Assembly: GCA_902373525.1 (NCBI GenBank)
Contig: CABKMN010000008.1
Location: 5,405 to 69,404 of the forward strand
Source: an uncultured Bilophila sp.
GTDB lineage: Bacteria > Desulfobacterota > Desulfovibrionia > Desulfovibrionales > Desulfovibrionaceae
Reading direction: 5' to 3'
DNA: 64,000 bases
Positions 42,829 to 52,096 of this stretch are shown here, in pieces (the first letter of the stretch is position 1; every line of letters starts with the position of its first letter). The position numbers were made by a program, and so were the translations under genes. Below the pieces are notes generated by a model, which made no database searches, was not told where the DNA came from, and saw nothing but the letters and a program-made list of their open reading frames with translations.

Positions 42829-43302
42829 ATGGAATGGAATCCCGAAGTTGTACGCCGTGTTCGTGGAGCCATGCAGGACAGGGCCCGTTCTCAGGCTTGT
42901 CTGTTCAAGGCGTTTTCCTCAGTGATGACCCGCGAACAGGCCGCGGCCCTCGCCCGTGAAGGGATCGCCGAATACGGACGCATCCGCGCCCAGCGCGATG
43001 GCCGCAAGCTGGCCCCCGAAGACTGGATGAACGAACACTACACCATGATGGGCGGCGTCTTCGAGACGGAAATTTCCGATACCGAAGAATACTGCGAAAT
43101 GAAGATGCACTACTGCCCGCTCCTTGAAGAATGGAAAAAGATGGGCCTTTCTCCCGAGGATCAGGACCTCTTCTGCGACGTGGCCATGGAACTGGACCGC
43201 AACCGCGCCAAGGAGCACGGCATCCCCTGCGATATCGTGGAACGCCTCGGCAAGGGCGACCCCTTCTGCCGCGTCGTTCTGTGGAAAAAGAAGCAGGGCT
43301 AG
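42829..43302 (+). CDS. L-2-amino-thiazoline-4-carboxylate hydrolase-family protein
   Basis: A 157-residue member of the ATC-hydrolase family. The N-terminal RARSQACLFKAF region, NEHYTMMGGVFETEISDTEEY and the C-terminal IPCDIVERLGKGDPFCRVVL match the family pattern. The prototype opens L-2-amino-thiazoline-4-carboxylate to N-carbamoyl-cysteine, but many relatives are uncharacterised. AGGAGAAG precedes the ATG. It is the first gene behind the sigma-54 promoter and precedes the TctBAC transporter. Confidence 0.72.
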   Translation: MEWNPEVVRRVRGAMQDRARSQACLFKAFSSVMTREQAAALAREGIAEYGRIRAQRDGRKLAPEDWMNEHYTMMGGVFETEISDTEEYCEMKMHYCPLLEEWKKMGLSPEDQDLFCDVAMELDRNRAKEHGIPCDIVERLGKGDPFCRVVLWKKKQG

Positions 43303-43400
43303 CCGGGACGGCAAACGCTTTCGCCTGAACGACCGTCTTTCGGAGGGCGGCCTCCGCCGTTCTCCGAAAGACGGGTGCCTCAACAACACAAGGGAACCCC

Positions 43401-43886
43401 ATGAAAAACCTCAACGATATTTTTTCCGGCGCGGTTCTTCTCTGCCTTTGCGCGGTGGGGGCTTACGAAGTGTCGGTTTCCATCGCCCCGTCCGAGGGGG
43501 AAGCCGTCGGGGCGGCCGCGCTGCCGACGCTGGCCATCGGCGGCATGGCGCTGTGCGGAATCATCCTCATCCTTCAGGGGCTGCTGAAGAACCGGCCCGG
43601 CCGCAGTTGGGGAAGCCGATCCGCCGTCATCAAGACGCTGCTTTTCTTTGCTTTTTTCGTCATATACCTGTCAGGCATGATCTGGCTCGGCGACTGGCTT
43701 GTCGAACAGTCATGGTTCCCGTGGCCGCACAACGGCGGGTTTACAATCGCCACCTTCCTGTTCCTGCTCTTTTCCCTGCCTCTTCTGGGACGCCGGAAGC
43801 CCGTTGAAATCGTGGGGGTGGCCGCGCTGACCACGGGGGCGCTGCTGTACGCCTTCGGGTATTTCTTTCAGATCATGTTGCCGTAG
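43401..43886 (+). CDS. tctB: TctB-family small subunit of tripartite tricarboxylate transporter
   Basis: A 161-residue protein with four predicted helices (about 7-25, 38-58, 75-97, 110-155), typical of the TctB small membrane subunit. It starts after AAGGGAACCCC and is followed after 9 bases by tctA. Confidence 0.85.
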   Translation: MKNLNDIFSGAVLLCLCAVGAYEVSVSIAPSEGEAVGAAALPTLAIGGMALCGIILILQGLLKNRPGRSWGSRSAVIKTLLFFAFFVIYLSGMIWLGDWLVEQSWFPWPHNGGFTIATFLFLLFSLPLLGRRKPVEIVGVAALTTGALLYAFGYFFQIMLP

Positions 43887-43895
43887 GAGGACACG

Positions 43896-45389
43896 ATGTC
43901 CGAGGTTTTTGCTGGAATAGAAGCGGCCTTGAGTTTCGGTTCGCTGCTGGCCAACGTCACCGGGGTTTCTTTGGGCATCCTGTTCGGAGCCATGCCGGGG
44001 CTGACGGCGGCGATGGGCGTGGCTCTGCTCATCCCGCTTTCCTTCGGGATGCCGCCCGTGGAGGCTTTTTCCATGCTGCTCGGCATGTATGCCGGGGCCA
44101 TTTACGGGGGCTCGATTACGGCCATCCTCGTCGGTACGCCGGGGACGGTGGCCGCGGCGGCCACCCTGCTCGAAGGCCCCAAGCTGACCGCCAAGGGGCA
44201 ATCGCGCAAGGCGCTGGAAATGGCGACGTTCGCTTCCTTCTTCGGCGGCATTTTCAGCGCGGTCGCGCTGGTGACCTGCGCGCCGCTGCTGGCGACCGCC
44301 GCCATGTCGTTCGGTCCTGCCGAATATTTCGCACTGGCGGTATTCGCGCTTACGGTGGTGGCGACCCTGTCTTCCGGGGCCATGTGCAAGGGGCTTGCCG
44401 CCGCGTTCGTGGGGCTTTTCCTTTCCACGGTGGGCATCGACCCGGTTTCCGGCGACTTCCGCAACACCTTCGAAATAGCGGAACTGTTCAACGGCATCTC
44501 GCTGGTGCCCGCGCTCGTCGGACTTTTCGCGGTGTCGCAGGTGCTCCTGTCCCTTGAGGATGTCTTTCTCGGCAAGAGCGGCATCGTCAAGGAGGGCAAA
44601 CTGTCCAATCAGGGGCTGACGCTCAGGGAAATCTGGACCAACAAGTTCAACCTGCTGCGCTCCTCGCTCCTCGGCACGCTCATCGGCATCATCCCGGCTA
44701 CGGGAGCCAGCGCCGCGACCTTCATCGCCTACGGCGAAGCCAAGCGGTTCTCGAAGCATCCCGAAGAATTCGGCAAGGGGACGCTGGAAGGCGTGGCCGC
44801 GACGGAAAGCTCCAACAACGGCGTGACCGGCGGGGCGCTCATCCCGCTGATGACGCTGGGCGTCCCCGGCGACGTGCTCACCGCCATCCTGCTCGGCGCG
44901 CTGATGATTCAGGGCCTGACGCCCGGACCGCTGCTTTTTCAGGAGCATGCCGCCACGGTCAACGGCATTTTCGCCAGCTTCTTCGTCTCCAACATCCTCA
45001 TGCTGATCGTGGGCCTCATCGCCGTACGCATTCTCGGCAAGGTCGTCCTCGTGCCCACCGCGATCCTCATGTCCATCGTGCTCACGTTGTGCGCCATAGG
45101 CAGCTTCGCGGCCAACAACTCCACGTTCGATATCGGCGTGATGGCCGTCTTCGGACTGCTGGGCTATCTCATGCTCAAGGCCGGGTTCCCCCAGCCGCCC
45201 ATGCTGCTCGCCATGATCCTCGGCCCGCTTGCGGAATCCAACTTCCGTCGGGCGCTGTCCCTTTCCCGCGACGATTTCAGCACGTTTTTCACCAGCCCCA
45301 TATCCTGCGTCATACTGGCCGTCAGCGCCTGCGTCGTTCTCAAGACCATTTGGGACGAATACAGGGGATGCAAGCGCGAGGCGGTCTGA
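43896..45389 (+). CDS. tctA: TctA-family large membrane subunit of tripartite tricarboxylate transporter
   Basis: A 497-residue, about 11-helix TctA protein. The family signature GAMPGLTAAMGVALLIPLSF at about 30-50, GSITAILVGTPGTVAAAATL and the second ATGASAATFIAYGEAKRFSK block near 270 are all present. TAGGAGG precedes the ATG. It forms the transport core with TctB. Confidence 0.93.
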   Translation: MSEVFAGIEAALSFGSLLANVTGVSLGILFGAMPGLTAAMGVALLIPLSFGMPPVEAFSMLLGMYAGAIYGGSITAILVGTPGTVAAAATLLEGPKLTAKGQSRKALEMATFASFFGGIFSAVALVTCAPLLATAAMSFGPAEYFALAVFALTVVATLSSGAMCKGLAAAFVGLFLSTVGIDPVSGDFRNTFEIAELFNGISLVPALVGLFAVSQVLLSLEDVFLGKSGIVKEGKLSNQGLTLREIWTNKFNLLRSSLLGTLIGIIPATGASAATFIAYGEAKRFSKHPEEFGKGTLEGVAATESSNNGVTGGALIPLMTLGVPGDVLTAILLGALMIQGLTPGPLLFQEHAATVNGIFASFFVSNILMLIVGLIAVRILGKVVLVPTAILMSIVLTLCAIGSFAANNSTFDIGVMAVFGLLGYLMLKAGFPQPPMLLAMILGPLAESNFRRALSLSRDDFSTFFTSPISCVILAVSACVVLKTIWDEYRGCKREAV

Positions 45390-45421
45390 TCCATCCACGT
45401 TATTTTTCAGGAGGAGTTTTT

Positions 45422-46402
45422 ATGAAGACGAATCTGCTTCGGATGGTCCGCACCGGCATCGCCGCGACCGCGGCCCTGCTTTGCGCCCTGCCGTTTCAGG
45501 CTGCGGCCGAAGACTACCCGAGCCGCCCGATCACCTTGATCATGCCTTTCGGCGCGGGCAACGCCCCCGACACCGCCGCCCGGATCATCGGCGACTACCT
45601 ACAGCGCAAGCACAACATCACGCTGCTCATCACCAGCAAGCCCGGCGGCAGCGGCATCCCCGCGACGCTTGAAACCGTCCGCGCCCGTCCCGACGGCTAC
45701 ACCATCAGCCTGACCTCGGCCAACGTGCTGACCGTGGTCCCACAGTACAAAAAGTGCGGCTTCACGTACAAGGACCTCGCCCCGGTGGCGCAGGTCAACG
45801 TGTTCACGATGGGCTGGGGCGTCCGCGCCGATTCCGGCATCACCAGCGTACAGGACCTCATGGACAAGGCCAAGGCCGAACACGGCAAGTACAGCCTTGC
45901 CAGCCCCGGCGCGTTCACGGCCCAGCGCTTCTACCACGCCAACGTGATGAAGCTGTTCCCCGAATCCGATCTCCCCTACGTGGCCTATAACGGCGGTGCG
46001 GAAATCGTGACGGCGCTCCTCGGCAACCATATCTCCGCCGGGTTTACGCCCGTGGTGAACTTCAAGCCGCACAAGGACATTCGCGTCATCGGCGTGTGCA
46101 GTGCGCAGCGCGATCCCAACTATCCCGATGCGCCCACGTTCAAGGAACTGTTCGGTGACGGCTTCGTGTTCGACTCCGTGTACGGCATCGTGGCTCCGCT
46201 GAAGACCCCCAAGGACCGCATCGAACGTCTCCAGAATCTGATCAAGGAGGCGCTGGAGGACCCCGACGTCCAGGCCAAGTTCGCCAAGGTCAACATGACC
46301 ACCAACTACCTCTCCGCCGACGCATTCGGCAAGGTGATCGAAGGCTACTACAAGCTCTTTGAAGAACCCATCCGCAAGGCCAAGGAAGCGGAAAAGAAGT
46401 AA
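45422..46402 (+). CDS. tctC: TctC-family periplasmic binding protein
   Basis: A 326-residue extracytoplasmic receptor of the Bug/TctC family. A signal peptide (about 1-27, ending FQAAAEDYPSRP) is followed by PITLIMPFGAGNAPDTAARI and GSGIPATLETVRARPDGYT, the usual first two blocks. CAGGAGGAG lies before the ATG. The receptor sets substrate specificity; citrate-like acids are typical, but the ATC-hydrolase neighbour allows other carboxylates. Confidence 0.93.
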   Translation: MKTNLLRMVRTGIAATAALLCALPFQAAAEDYPSRPITLIMPFGAGNAPDTAARIIGDYLQRKHNITLLITSKPGGSGIPATLETVRARPDGYTISLTSANVLTVVPQYKKCGFTYKDLAPVAQVNVFTMGWGVRADSGITSVQDLMDKAKAEHGKYSLASPGAFTAQRFYHANVMKLFPESDLPYVAYNGGAEIVTALLGNHISAGFTPVVNFKPHKDIRVIGVCSAQRDPNYPDAPTFKELFGDGFVFDSVYGIVAPLKTPKDRIERLQNLIKEALEDPDVQAKFAKVNMTTNYLSADAFGKVIEGYYKLFEEPIRKAKEAEKK

Positions 46403-46420
46403 GGCCGCCTTTCATCAGGA

Positions 46421-46450
46421 AGCCGTCCTCAGGGGCGGCTTTTTTGTTTT
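46421..46450 (+). terminator. terminator of the tctBAC operon
   Basis: An 8-bp stem, AGCCGTCC with GGGCGGCT (one T-G pair), then TTTTTTG. Confidence 0.8.
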
Positions 46451-46909
46451 TGGGAAGGGGTGGTCCGTAAGCGAGCCTTTCCCAAAAGGCGGGGCAGGGC
46501 GGTGGAAAGCGTGTATGTGCCCAAATGAACATCGGTTTTTCCGCAAATCGCCGCGAGTCAGGCGGACGCTGCGTATTTCCGCAACCGTACGCGGTCCCTT
46601 TTGCAGGGAGGATGGGCGCGGCGGGCTCGTCTCGGGAAGAGGCGAAAAGGGTTCGATTGCGTTGGTGAGCGGGGCCGTTGCGTTCGCCCGGTGGGGAGAT
46701 GCTGCGGCGTGAAAGACGTATCCGGCATCCCCCGCCGTTCAGGGCGTTCTTTCGAAATCGTTTTTCCTTGTCCCCCCGGAGCACAACGCAGTGAGGCTTT
46801 TTTTCTTTCCGCTTGTCTTTTTTTCGTGGCGGTGCGAAACTTAAAAAGACTAATGATACAAATAAGATATACATATAAAAGCATATAGCCTTTTCTATTG
46901 GAGACCCTT
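46451..46909. other. intergenic region before the sigma-54 activator gene
   Basis: About 460 bases. The last 80 are A+T-rich (46840-46890) and likely contain the activator's promoter. No gene supported. Confidence 0.45.
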
Positions 46910-48418
46910 ATGAGATCGGAAATCCGTGCCACTGTCCCGCTGTGGATCAATACCCCTCTCGAACCGCCTCTCCCTGCGGACTCCCCCGTCACCGAACGCT
47001 GGCGCCTCGTGCAAAAGCACCTTCCCCCGCTGGCGGAACTGCTGGATGTGGAAATCGTCATCATGAACGCGGAAGGCTACTGCGTAGGGGGGACCGGTCC
47101 CTATCTGCTCGGGGTCGGGTTCAGGATGCCGGCGGACAACGCGCTGACCTACAGTTTGCATTCCGGCCAGAGCTCCATGGTGCTGACTCCCGGCAAGGAG
47201 GAAGTCTGCCGCGGCTGCTCCGGCAAAGGGGTTTGCGCGGATGTCGCCAACTTCACGGGCCCGGTGGTGATCGAAAACGACATCGTCGCGGTCGTGCAGA
47301 TCGTGGCCTTCACCGACAACCAGCGCGCCGAACTGTTGATGAAGGCGGAAAAGGCCTTTGAGCTCATCAGTCAGATCATCGGTTTCGCTTGGGCGCGCGG
47401 CCGTGACGTGGAACCGCTTCCCGAGCGCCCGCACGACGACCGTTTTCCCAACATCATCGGTGAAAGCAAGGCCATCCTGCGGCTCAAGGCGGCCATTTTG
47501 AAAGCCGCCGCCACGACCGCCACCGTCCTCATTCAGGGAGAATCGGGGACGGGCAAGGAACTGGTCGCGCAGGCGATCCATGCCAACAGCCAGCGGCATA
47601 CGGGGCCGTTCGTCGCCATCAACTGCGGGGCGATCCCGGAATCGCTCATGGAAAGCGAACTGTTCGGCTATGAGCCCGGCGCATTTTCCGGCGCGAACAG
47701 CGGCGGCCAGAAGGGGCTTCTGGAGCAGGCGCACAAGGGGACGTTCTTTCTGGATGAGGTATCCGAGATGCCCATGCCGCTTCAGGTCAAGCTGCTGCGG
47801 GTGTTGCAGGAGCGCGTGGTCCGGCGCGTCGGCGGAAAGGTCAACCACAGCGTGGACATCCGCATCATCGCCGCCAGCAACAGGAACCTCCGGGAACTGG
47901 TGGCGCAGGGGGCGTTCCGCGAAGACCTGTTTTTCCGGCTGGACGTCATCCCGCTGTTCGTTCCTCCGCTTCGGGAACGGCAGGGCGACATCCGGCTGCT
48001 GGTAGCCCATTTCCTCCAGTCGTTCAGCCGCGAGCGGAGCTGTACCTATCGGGTCGCCACCGAACTCATGCATGCGTTCGAAGCCTACCCGTGGCCCGGC
48101 AACGTGCGCGAACTGAAAAATTTTGTGGAATACGGCGTCGGATTCTGCGAACACGGCGTCCTGACGCTGGACCTCATGGATTCGCGTTTCAAGACGGCGA
48201 ACATGCCGCCCGTCAAAACGGAACAGCGCATGCCGCCCGCGCCGCCGGAGTCCGGGCGCGATACGGCGGAGTACGATAAGATCATCCGTCTCCTTGAGCG
48301 TTACGGACAACACACGGAGGGGAAGAAGCAGACCGCCGCCGAGCTGGGAATCAGCCTCGCCACGCTTTACCGCAGGATGGGGCAACTGGGCCTCACGGCG
48401 AAAAAACATGTCAGATGA
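46910..48418 (+). CDS. sigma-54-dependent activator with Cys-rich sensor
   Basis: A 502-residue enhancer-binding protein. The N-terminal sensor (about 20-155) contains CRGCSGKGVC (C-X2-C-X5-C). The AAA+ domain follows (about 175-400): Walker A GESGTGKE, the sigma-54 contact loop GAFSGA (Ser in place of the usual Thr), Walker B TFFLDEVSEM and FREDLFFRLDV. A Fis-type HTH ends the protein (KKQTAAELGISLATLYRRM). GGAG precedes the ATG. Most likely it activates the sigma-54 promoter at 42749; other targets elsewhere are possible. Confidence 0.92.
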   Translation: MRSEIRATVPLWINTPLEPPLPADSPVTERWRLVQKHLPPLAELLDVEIVIMNAEGYCVGGTGPYLLGVGFRMPADNALTYSLHSGQSSMVLTPGKEEVCRGCSGKGVCADVANFTGPVVIENDIVAVVQIVAFTDNQRAELLMKAEKAFELISQIIGFAWARGRDVEPLPERPHDDRFPNIIGESKAILRLKAAILKAAATTATVLIQGESGTGKELVAQAIHANSQRHTGPFVAINCGAIPESLMESELFGYEPGAFSGANSGGQKGLLEQAHKGTFFLDEVSEMPMPLQVKLLRVLQERVVRRVGGKVNHSVDIRIIAASNRNLRELVAQGAFREDLFFRLDVIPLFVPPLRERQGDIRLLVAHFLQSFSRERSCTYRVATELMHAFEAYPWPGNVRELKNFVEYGVGFCEHGVLTLDLMDSRFKTANMPPVKTEQRMPPAPPESGRDTAEYDKIIRLLERYGQHTEGKKQTAAELGISLATLYRRMGQLGLTAKKHVR

Positions 48419-48622
48419 TGTGGGTGAGGGGGCTGCCCGTGCAGCGGGGAGAACGTATGCCGGATGACTGCGTTCGCTTGCACGACGCCCGGCAAAAGCC
48501 GCTCACGCGCTTCCGTCCGTCAGGGAGCGCGCGGGCATATCGTAACGGATGATGTCGGAGGCATGCCGTGCCCGCTGCGAATACTCCGCCTGACCGCGAT
48601 TCATCCATGCGGTTGATGCGGA

Positions 48623-48656
48623 AGGGGACATCCCATTACGGGACGTCCCCTTTTTT
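48623..48656 (+). terminator. intrinsic terminator downstream of the activator gene
   Basis: AGGGGAC-A-TCCC on the left and GGGA-C-GTCCCC on the right, then six T. It lies about 200 bases after the stop. Confidence 0.75.
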
Positions 48657-49382
48657 CGTGCGTGCGGAATCCTGTGTGCTCTGGGCCTGACCGGGCTCCC
48701 TTGCCGGTCCCACAACCTGCCGTCCGTACGACCGCACGGTACGTATTCCATTGGGGCGTCCCGATTCGCCGGTTGGTCAAGCCGGTATCACAATGGAGGG
48801 ACCGGCTGATGGGAGCGGCGGGCGGCTTTGGCCGTAGTTTCTGTTTGCATTGTGAAAAAACAGCCAATTGTTTCCGTAGGCACCACTGTGTCGAGGGCGA
48901 TCCGCCCCTGATGTGCTAACCCCCTTCATTCCTGTTCTTATCGCGTAACCTTTTTTTCTAGGTCCCGCCCGAGTGATTGGAAGGTATGCGTGTAATACGC
49001 TGTAATCAATCAAAATAGTTTATCGGTGATGCACGCTGATTTTCATATGTCCATCCGCCGGAAGCCTTTTCCCTTCCTCGTTCCTGAAAGCCTCACCTCC
49101 TGCCGTGAGCCGGTGGGGACATCCCGGAAGTCTTCGTGAATTCCTTTTTTTTCAATGCAATACAAGAAAAAATCAGGAAAATCTCCCGATCTGTTGACAT
49201 GGGTGGGCAGTTATGTGAAAAGCGTAATGAACGATTGTCGACATTTATACATTCGACAAATAAAAACAGTGAGGAGTGGGCACAGGAAAAACGGCGCGAC
49301 CGCAACTGTAACTAGGGAAAACAATTCCGTAAGCTCAAAAACAGCGGCTCCGGCGGACGGAGCGCGAGAGATGGAGGAGCGT
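48657..49382. other. long leader/control region of the dicarboxylate symporter gene
   Basis: About 725 bases. It contains a single half-palindromic regulator site at 49233-49250. Upstream open frames extending the symporter are not credible. Nothing else recognised. Confidence 0.45.
49233..49250. promoter_or_regulatory. GntR-type operator upstream of the symporter gene
   Basis: GATTGTCGACATTTATAC with TGTCGACA core. It shares GATTGTCGACATTTA with the palindrome before the CuyA-like gene, so both probably bind the GntR regulator at 53683. Confidence 0.6.
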
Positions 49383-50612
49383 ATGAAGGGTTCCCGCATG
49401 AGTCTGCCAACACAAATGGCAATCGGTATGGTCCTCGGCATCATCGCCGGAGCAATCACTCCGGCAGTGGGTTTTGATCCTTCCTATTACAAACCCGTCG
49501 GACAGTTGTTCATCAACCTTGTGCGGATGGTCGTCGTCCCGCTGGTGCTGACCACGCTCGTGGCCGGGGCGGCAAGCGTCGGGGACGTCAGCAAGCTCGG
49601 GCGCGTGGCGGGAAAGACGCTGGTTTACTACCTTGCGACCACGGGCATCGCCGTGGTCGTCGGCCTTGTGCTCGCCAACATCTTCCAGCCCGGCAACGGC
49701 CTTTCCATCGCCACGGAAGGGCTGAAGGCCAAGGAAGTGACGCCTCCCACGCTCGTCAGCGTCTTCCTCAACATCGTTCCGATCAATCCGATGGAAGCCC
49801 TCTCCAAGGGCAACATGCTGCAAATCATCTTCTTCGCCCTCCTCTTCGGTTTCGGCCTCAGCGTCATCGGCGAGAAGGGAAAGTCCGTTCTGCATTTCTT
49901 TGACGGTGCGGCGGACGTGATGATCAAGGTTACGGGATTCGTCATGCTGTACGCTCCGATAGGCGTGTTCGGCCTCATGGCGTATACGGTGAGCATGCAC
50001 GGCCTGAGCGTGCTCCTGCCGCTCATCAAGCTCGTTTTGGTCATGTATCTGGCGTGCATCCTTCAGATACTCCTCGTCTACCTGCCCTGTATCAGGGTGA
50101 CGGGCCTCACCCCGCGCCAATTCCTCAGGGGCATCGCCTCTTCCATGATGATCGCCTTTACCACGTGTTCCAGCGCGGCCGCCCTGTCCACCACCCTCCT
50201 CAGCGTGCAGAAGCTCGGGGCGTCCCGCTCCGTGTCCAGTTTCTCCATCCCGCTCGGCAACACCATCAACATGGACGGTGCGGCGATTTACATGGGGATC
50301 GCGGCGATCTTCGCGGCTGAAGTCTACGGCATTCCCATGCCGCTCGATAAGCAGCTCACCGTCATCCTGCTGGCCATCCTCGCCTCCATCGGTTCGATGG
50401 GCGTACCCGGCGCGGCGCTTATCATGATCACGATGGTCTTTACGCAGGTCGGCATCCCGCTGGAAGCCATCGCGCTCGTCGCCGGCGTCGACAGGATCAT
50501 GGACATGGCCCGTACCACCATCAACGTGCTCGGCGACGCCACCGGGGCCTTGTTCGTTTCCAAGCTGGAAAACGACTTCGACCCTGAGCGTGGCCGGCTC
50601 ATGGAACAGTAA
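49383..50612 (+). CDS. dicarboxylate/amino-acid:cation symporter (DAACS family)
   Basis: A 409-residue sodium- or proton-coupled symporter of the DctA/GltP family. The serine-rich hairpin is TTCSSAAALSTTL and the substrate-binding motif NTINMDGAAIYMGIAAIF. The later AGVDRIMDMARTTINVLGDA is the typical helix-8 motif. GGAGGAGC precedes the chosen ATG. The family transports aspartate, glutamate and C4-dicarboxylates. Because cysteate is an aspartate analogue, import of cysteate fits the downstream genes. It is followed after 88 bases by the racemase gene. Confidence 0.92.
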   Translation: MKGSRMSLPTQMAIGMVLGIIAGAITPAVGFDPSYYKPVGQLFINLVRMVVVPLVLTTLVAGAASVGDVSKLGRVAGKTLVYYLATTGIAVVVGLVLANIFQPGNGLSIATEGLKAKEVTPPTLVSVFLNIVPINPMEALSKGNMLQIIFFALLFGFGLSVIGEKGKSVLHFFDGAADVMIKVTGFVMLYAPIGVFGLMAYTVSMHGLSVLLPLIKLVLVMYLACILQILLVYLPCIRVTGLTPRQFLRGIASSMMIAFTTCSSAAALSTTLLSVQKLGASRSVSSFSIPLGNTINMDGAAIYMGIAAIFAAEVYGIPMPLDKQLTVILLAILASIGSMGVPGAALIMITMVFTQVGIPLEAIALVAGVDRIMDMARTTINVLGDATGALFVSKLENDFDPERGRLMEQ

Positions 50613-50700
50613 CGTCCATTGTTCGTCCGGGAATTCCCCCTTCCCGGACGTTCATCCGCCGCGGAAGGTTTCTTCCGCGGCCCCCCAAAGGGCACATATC

Positions 50701-51459
50701 ATGCAACAGGAAAAAAGAATCGGCGTAGTCGGCGGGGTAGGGCCCTATGCGGGGCTTGATCTGGTGCGAAAGCTGTTTGACCACACCCAAGCCACCTGCG
50801 ATCAGCAGCATCTGCCGGTCATGCTGTACTCCTTCCCCGGTCAGATTGCGGATCGTCCGGATTTTCTGCTCCACGGAGCGCCGATCAATCCGGGCGAGGC
50901 GCTCGGCGCGATCATGGCCGAGCTTGCGGAGGCCGGAGCAACGGTCATAGGAATGCCCTGCAATACGGCCCACAGCCCGCGCATCCTTGAGGTGGCGCTG
51001 GACAGACTGGCCGCCGCAGGGCGGGCCGTACGCTTTGTCCATATGATCGATTCCGTTGTGCGCCACGTCAGGACCCTGTGCGGGGAAGGCGCGCGCATCG
51101 GCATCCTGAGCACGGTGGCGACGCTGGAAACCCGTCTCTATCAGGACAGCCTGCAACGGGCCGGGCTGGTGCCCATGCACCCGGATCAGGAAGGAAGCCG
51201 GCGGGTGCAGGAGGCCATCAGCAACCGGGAGTACGGCATCAAGGCGCATTCCAATCCGGTACTCGGCCATGCCCGCAGCCTGCTGGAAGAGGAGGCGAGA
51301 CGGCTGGCGGAAGCGCAAGCCGATGCCGTCATCCTCGGCTGCACCGAAATTCCGCTTGCCCTCCCCGAAAAAACGCTGTTCGGGATTCCGCTCATCGACG
51401 CCACCGACGTTTTGGCAAGCGAAATGGTCAGGGCCTTTGCTCCCGAAAAACTCCAGTAA
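50701..51459 (+). CDS. aspartate/glutamate racemase family protein
   Basis: A 252-residue Asp/Glu/hydantoin racemase. The two catalytic cysteines are in GMPCNTAHS and LGCTEIPLAL. The N-terminal RIGVVGGVGPYAGLDL is typical of aspartate racemases. It has no cofactor. In this setting it would interconvert D and L forms of the imported amino acid so that the downstream PLP lyase receives the right enantiomer. Confidence 0.9.
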   Translation: MQQEKRIGVVGGVGPYAGLDLVRKLFDHTQATCDQQHLPVMLYSFPGQIADRPDFLLHGAPINPGEALGAIMAELAEAGATVIGMPCNTAHSPRILEVALDRLAAAGRAVRFVHMIDSVVRHVRTLCGEGARIGILSTVATLETRLYQDSLQRAGLVPMHPDQEGSRRVQEAISNREYGIKAHSNPVLGHARSLLEEEARRLAEAQADAVILGCTEIPLALPEKTLFGIPLIDATDVLASEMVRAFAPEKLQ

Positions 51460-51516
51460 CCGCCGTGAGCGCTCCGTTTGGCGAGGGCGCTCCAACATAC
51501 GAACAGGAGAAACGTC

Positions 51517-51894
51517 ATGAAAACCATCTTGGCAACGGCCAAGGCCCCCGCAGCCATCGGCCCGTATTCTCAGGGAATCAAATCCGGTGAAACGCTGTAC
51601 CTCTCCGGTCAGCTCGGCATTGATCCCGCCACGGGGAAACTTGCCGAAGGGGTCGGCGCCCAGACGGAACAGAGCCTGAAAAACGTCCGGTCGCTCCTTG
51701 CCGAAGCGGGGGCGTCGGTCGAAGACGTGGTCAAGGTCACTGTCTTCATCGCCGACATGGAAGATTTCCCTCTGGTCAACGCCGCCTATTCCAAGGTGTT
51801 TACGGTCAACCCTCCCGCCCGTTCCTGCGTGGCCGTCAAGGCGCTTCCCCTCGGCGGAGCCGTGGAGATCGAAGTGACGGCTGTTGTCCGATAA
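51517..51894 (+). CDS. ridA: RidA-family 2-iminopropanoate deaminase
   Basis: A 125-residue classical RidA. IGPYSQGIKSGETLYLSGQL, the catalytic Arg in PPARSCVAVKALPLG and the terminal VEIEVTAVV are as in characterised deaminases. RidA hydrolyses 2-aminoacrylate/2-iminopropanoate, the product of PLP beta-eliminations, to pyruvate and ammonium. It lies directly before a PLP beta-eliminating lyase. CAGGAGAAAC precedes the ATG. Confidence 0.93.
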   Translation: MKTILATAKAPAAIGPYSQGIKSGETLYLSGQLGIDPATGKLAEGVGAQTEQSLKNVRSLLAEAGASVEDVVKVTVFIADMEDFPLVNAAYSKVFTVNPPARSCVAVKALPLGGAVEIEVTAVVR

Positions 51895-52004
51895 CGGGTA
51901 CGGCACGTTCTTTTTCCAGACGTTGCGGCAATCCGTCCGCGCTGGGAAAGGCGTACCCAGGAAGAGTGCCGTTGTTTCGCTTGACAAGAGACAATGCCGG
52001 TGAC

Positions 52005-52039
52005 ATGGTTTAAATGTCGATTGTCGACATTTAAACCAT
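52005..52039. promoter_or_regulatory. perfect 16-bp inverted repeat operator before the CuyA-like gene
   Basis: ATGGTTTAAATGTCGA (52005-52020), TTG, then TCGACATTTAAACCAT (52024-52039), perfectly paired. TTGACA lies at 51981-51986, so the palindrome covers the expected -10 and start region. The TTGTCGACA core is of GntR/FCD type. Confidence 0.75.
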
Positions 52040-52096
52040 ACGCCCATTCACAAACGCTGTACCGAACAGCATAGAGAGACTCTCAGGAGGCCTGTT

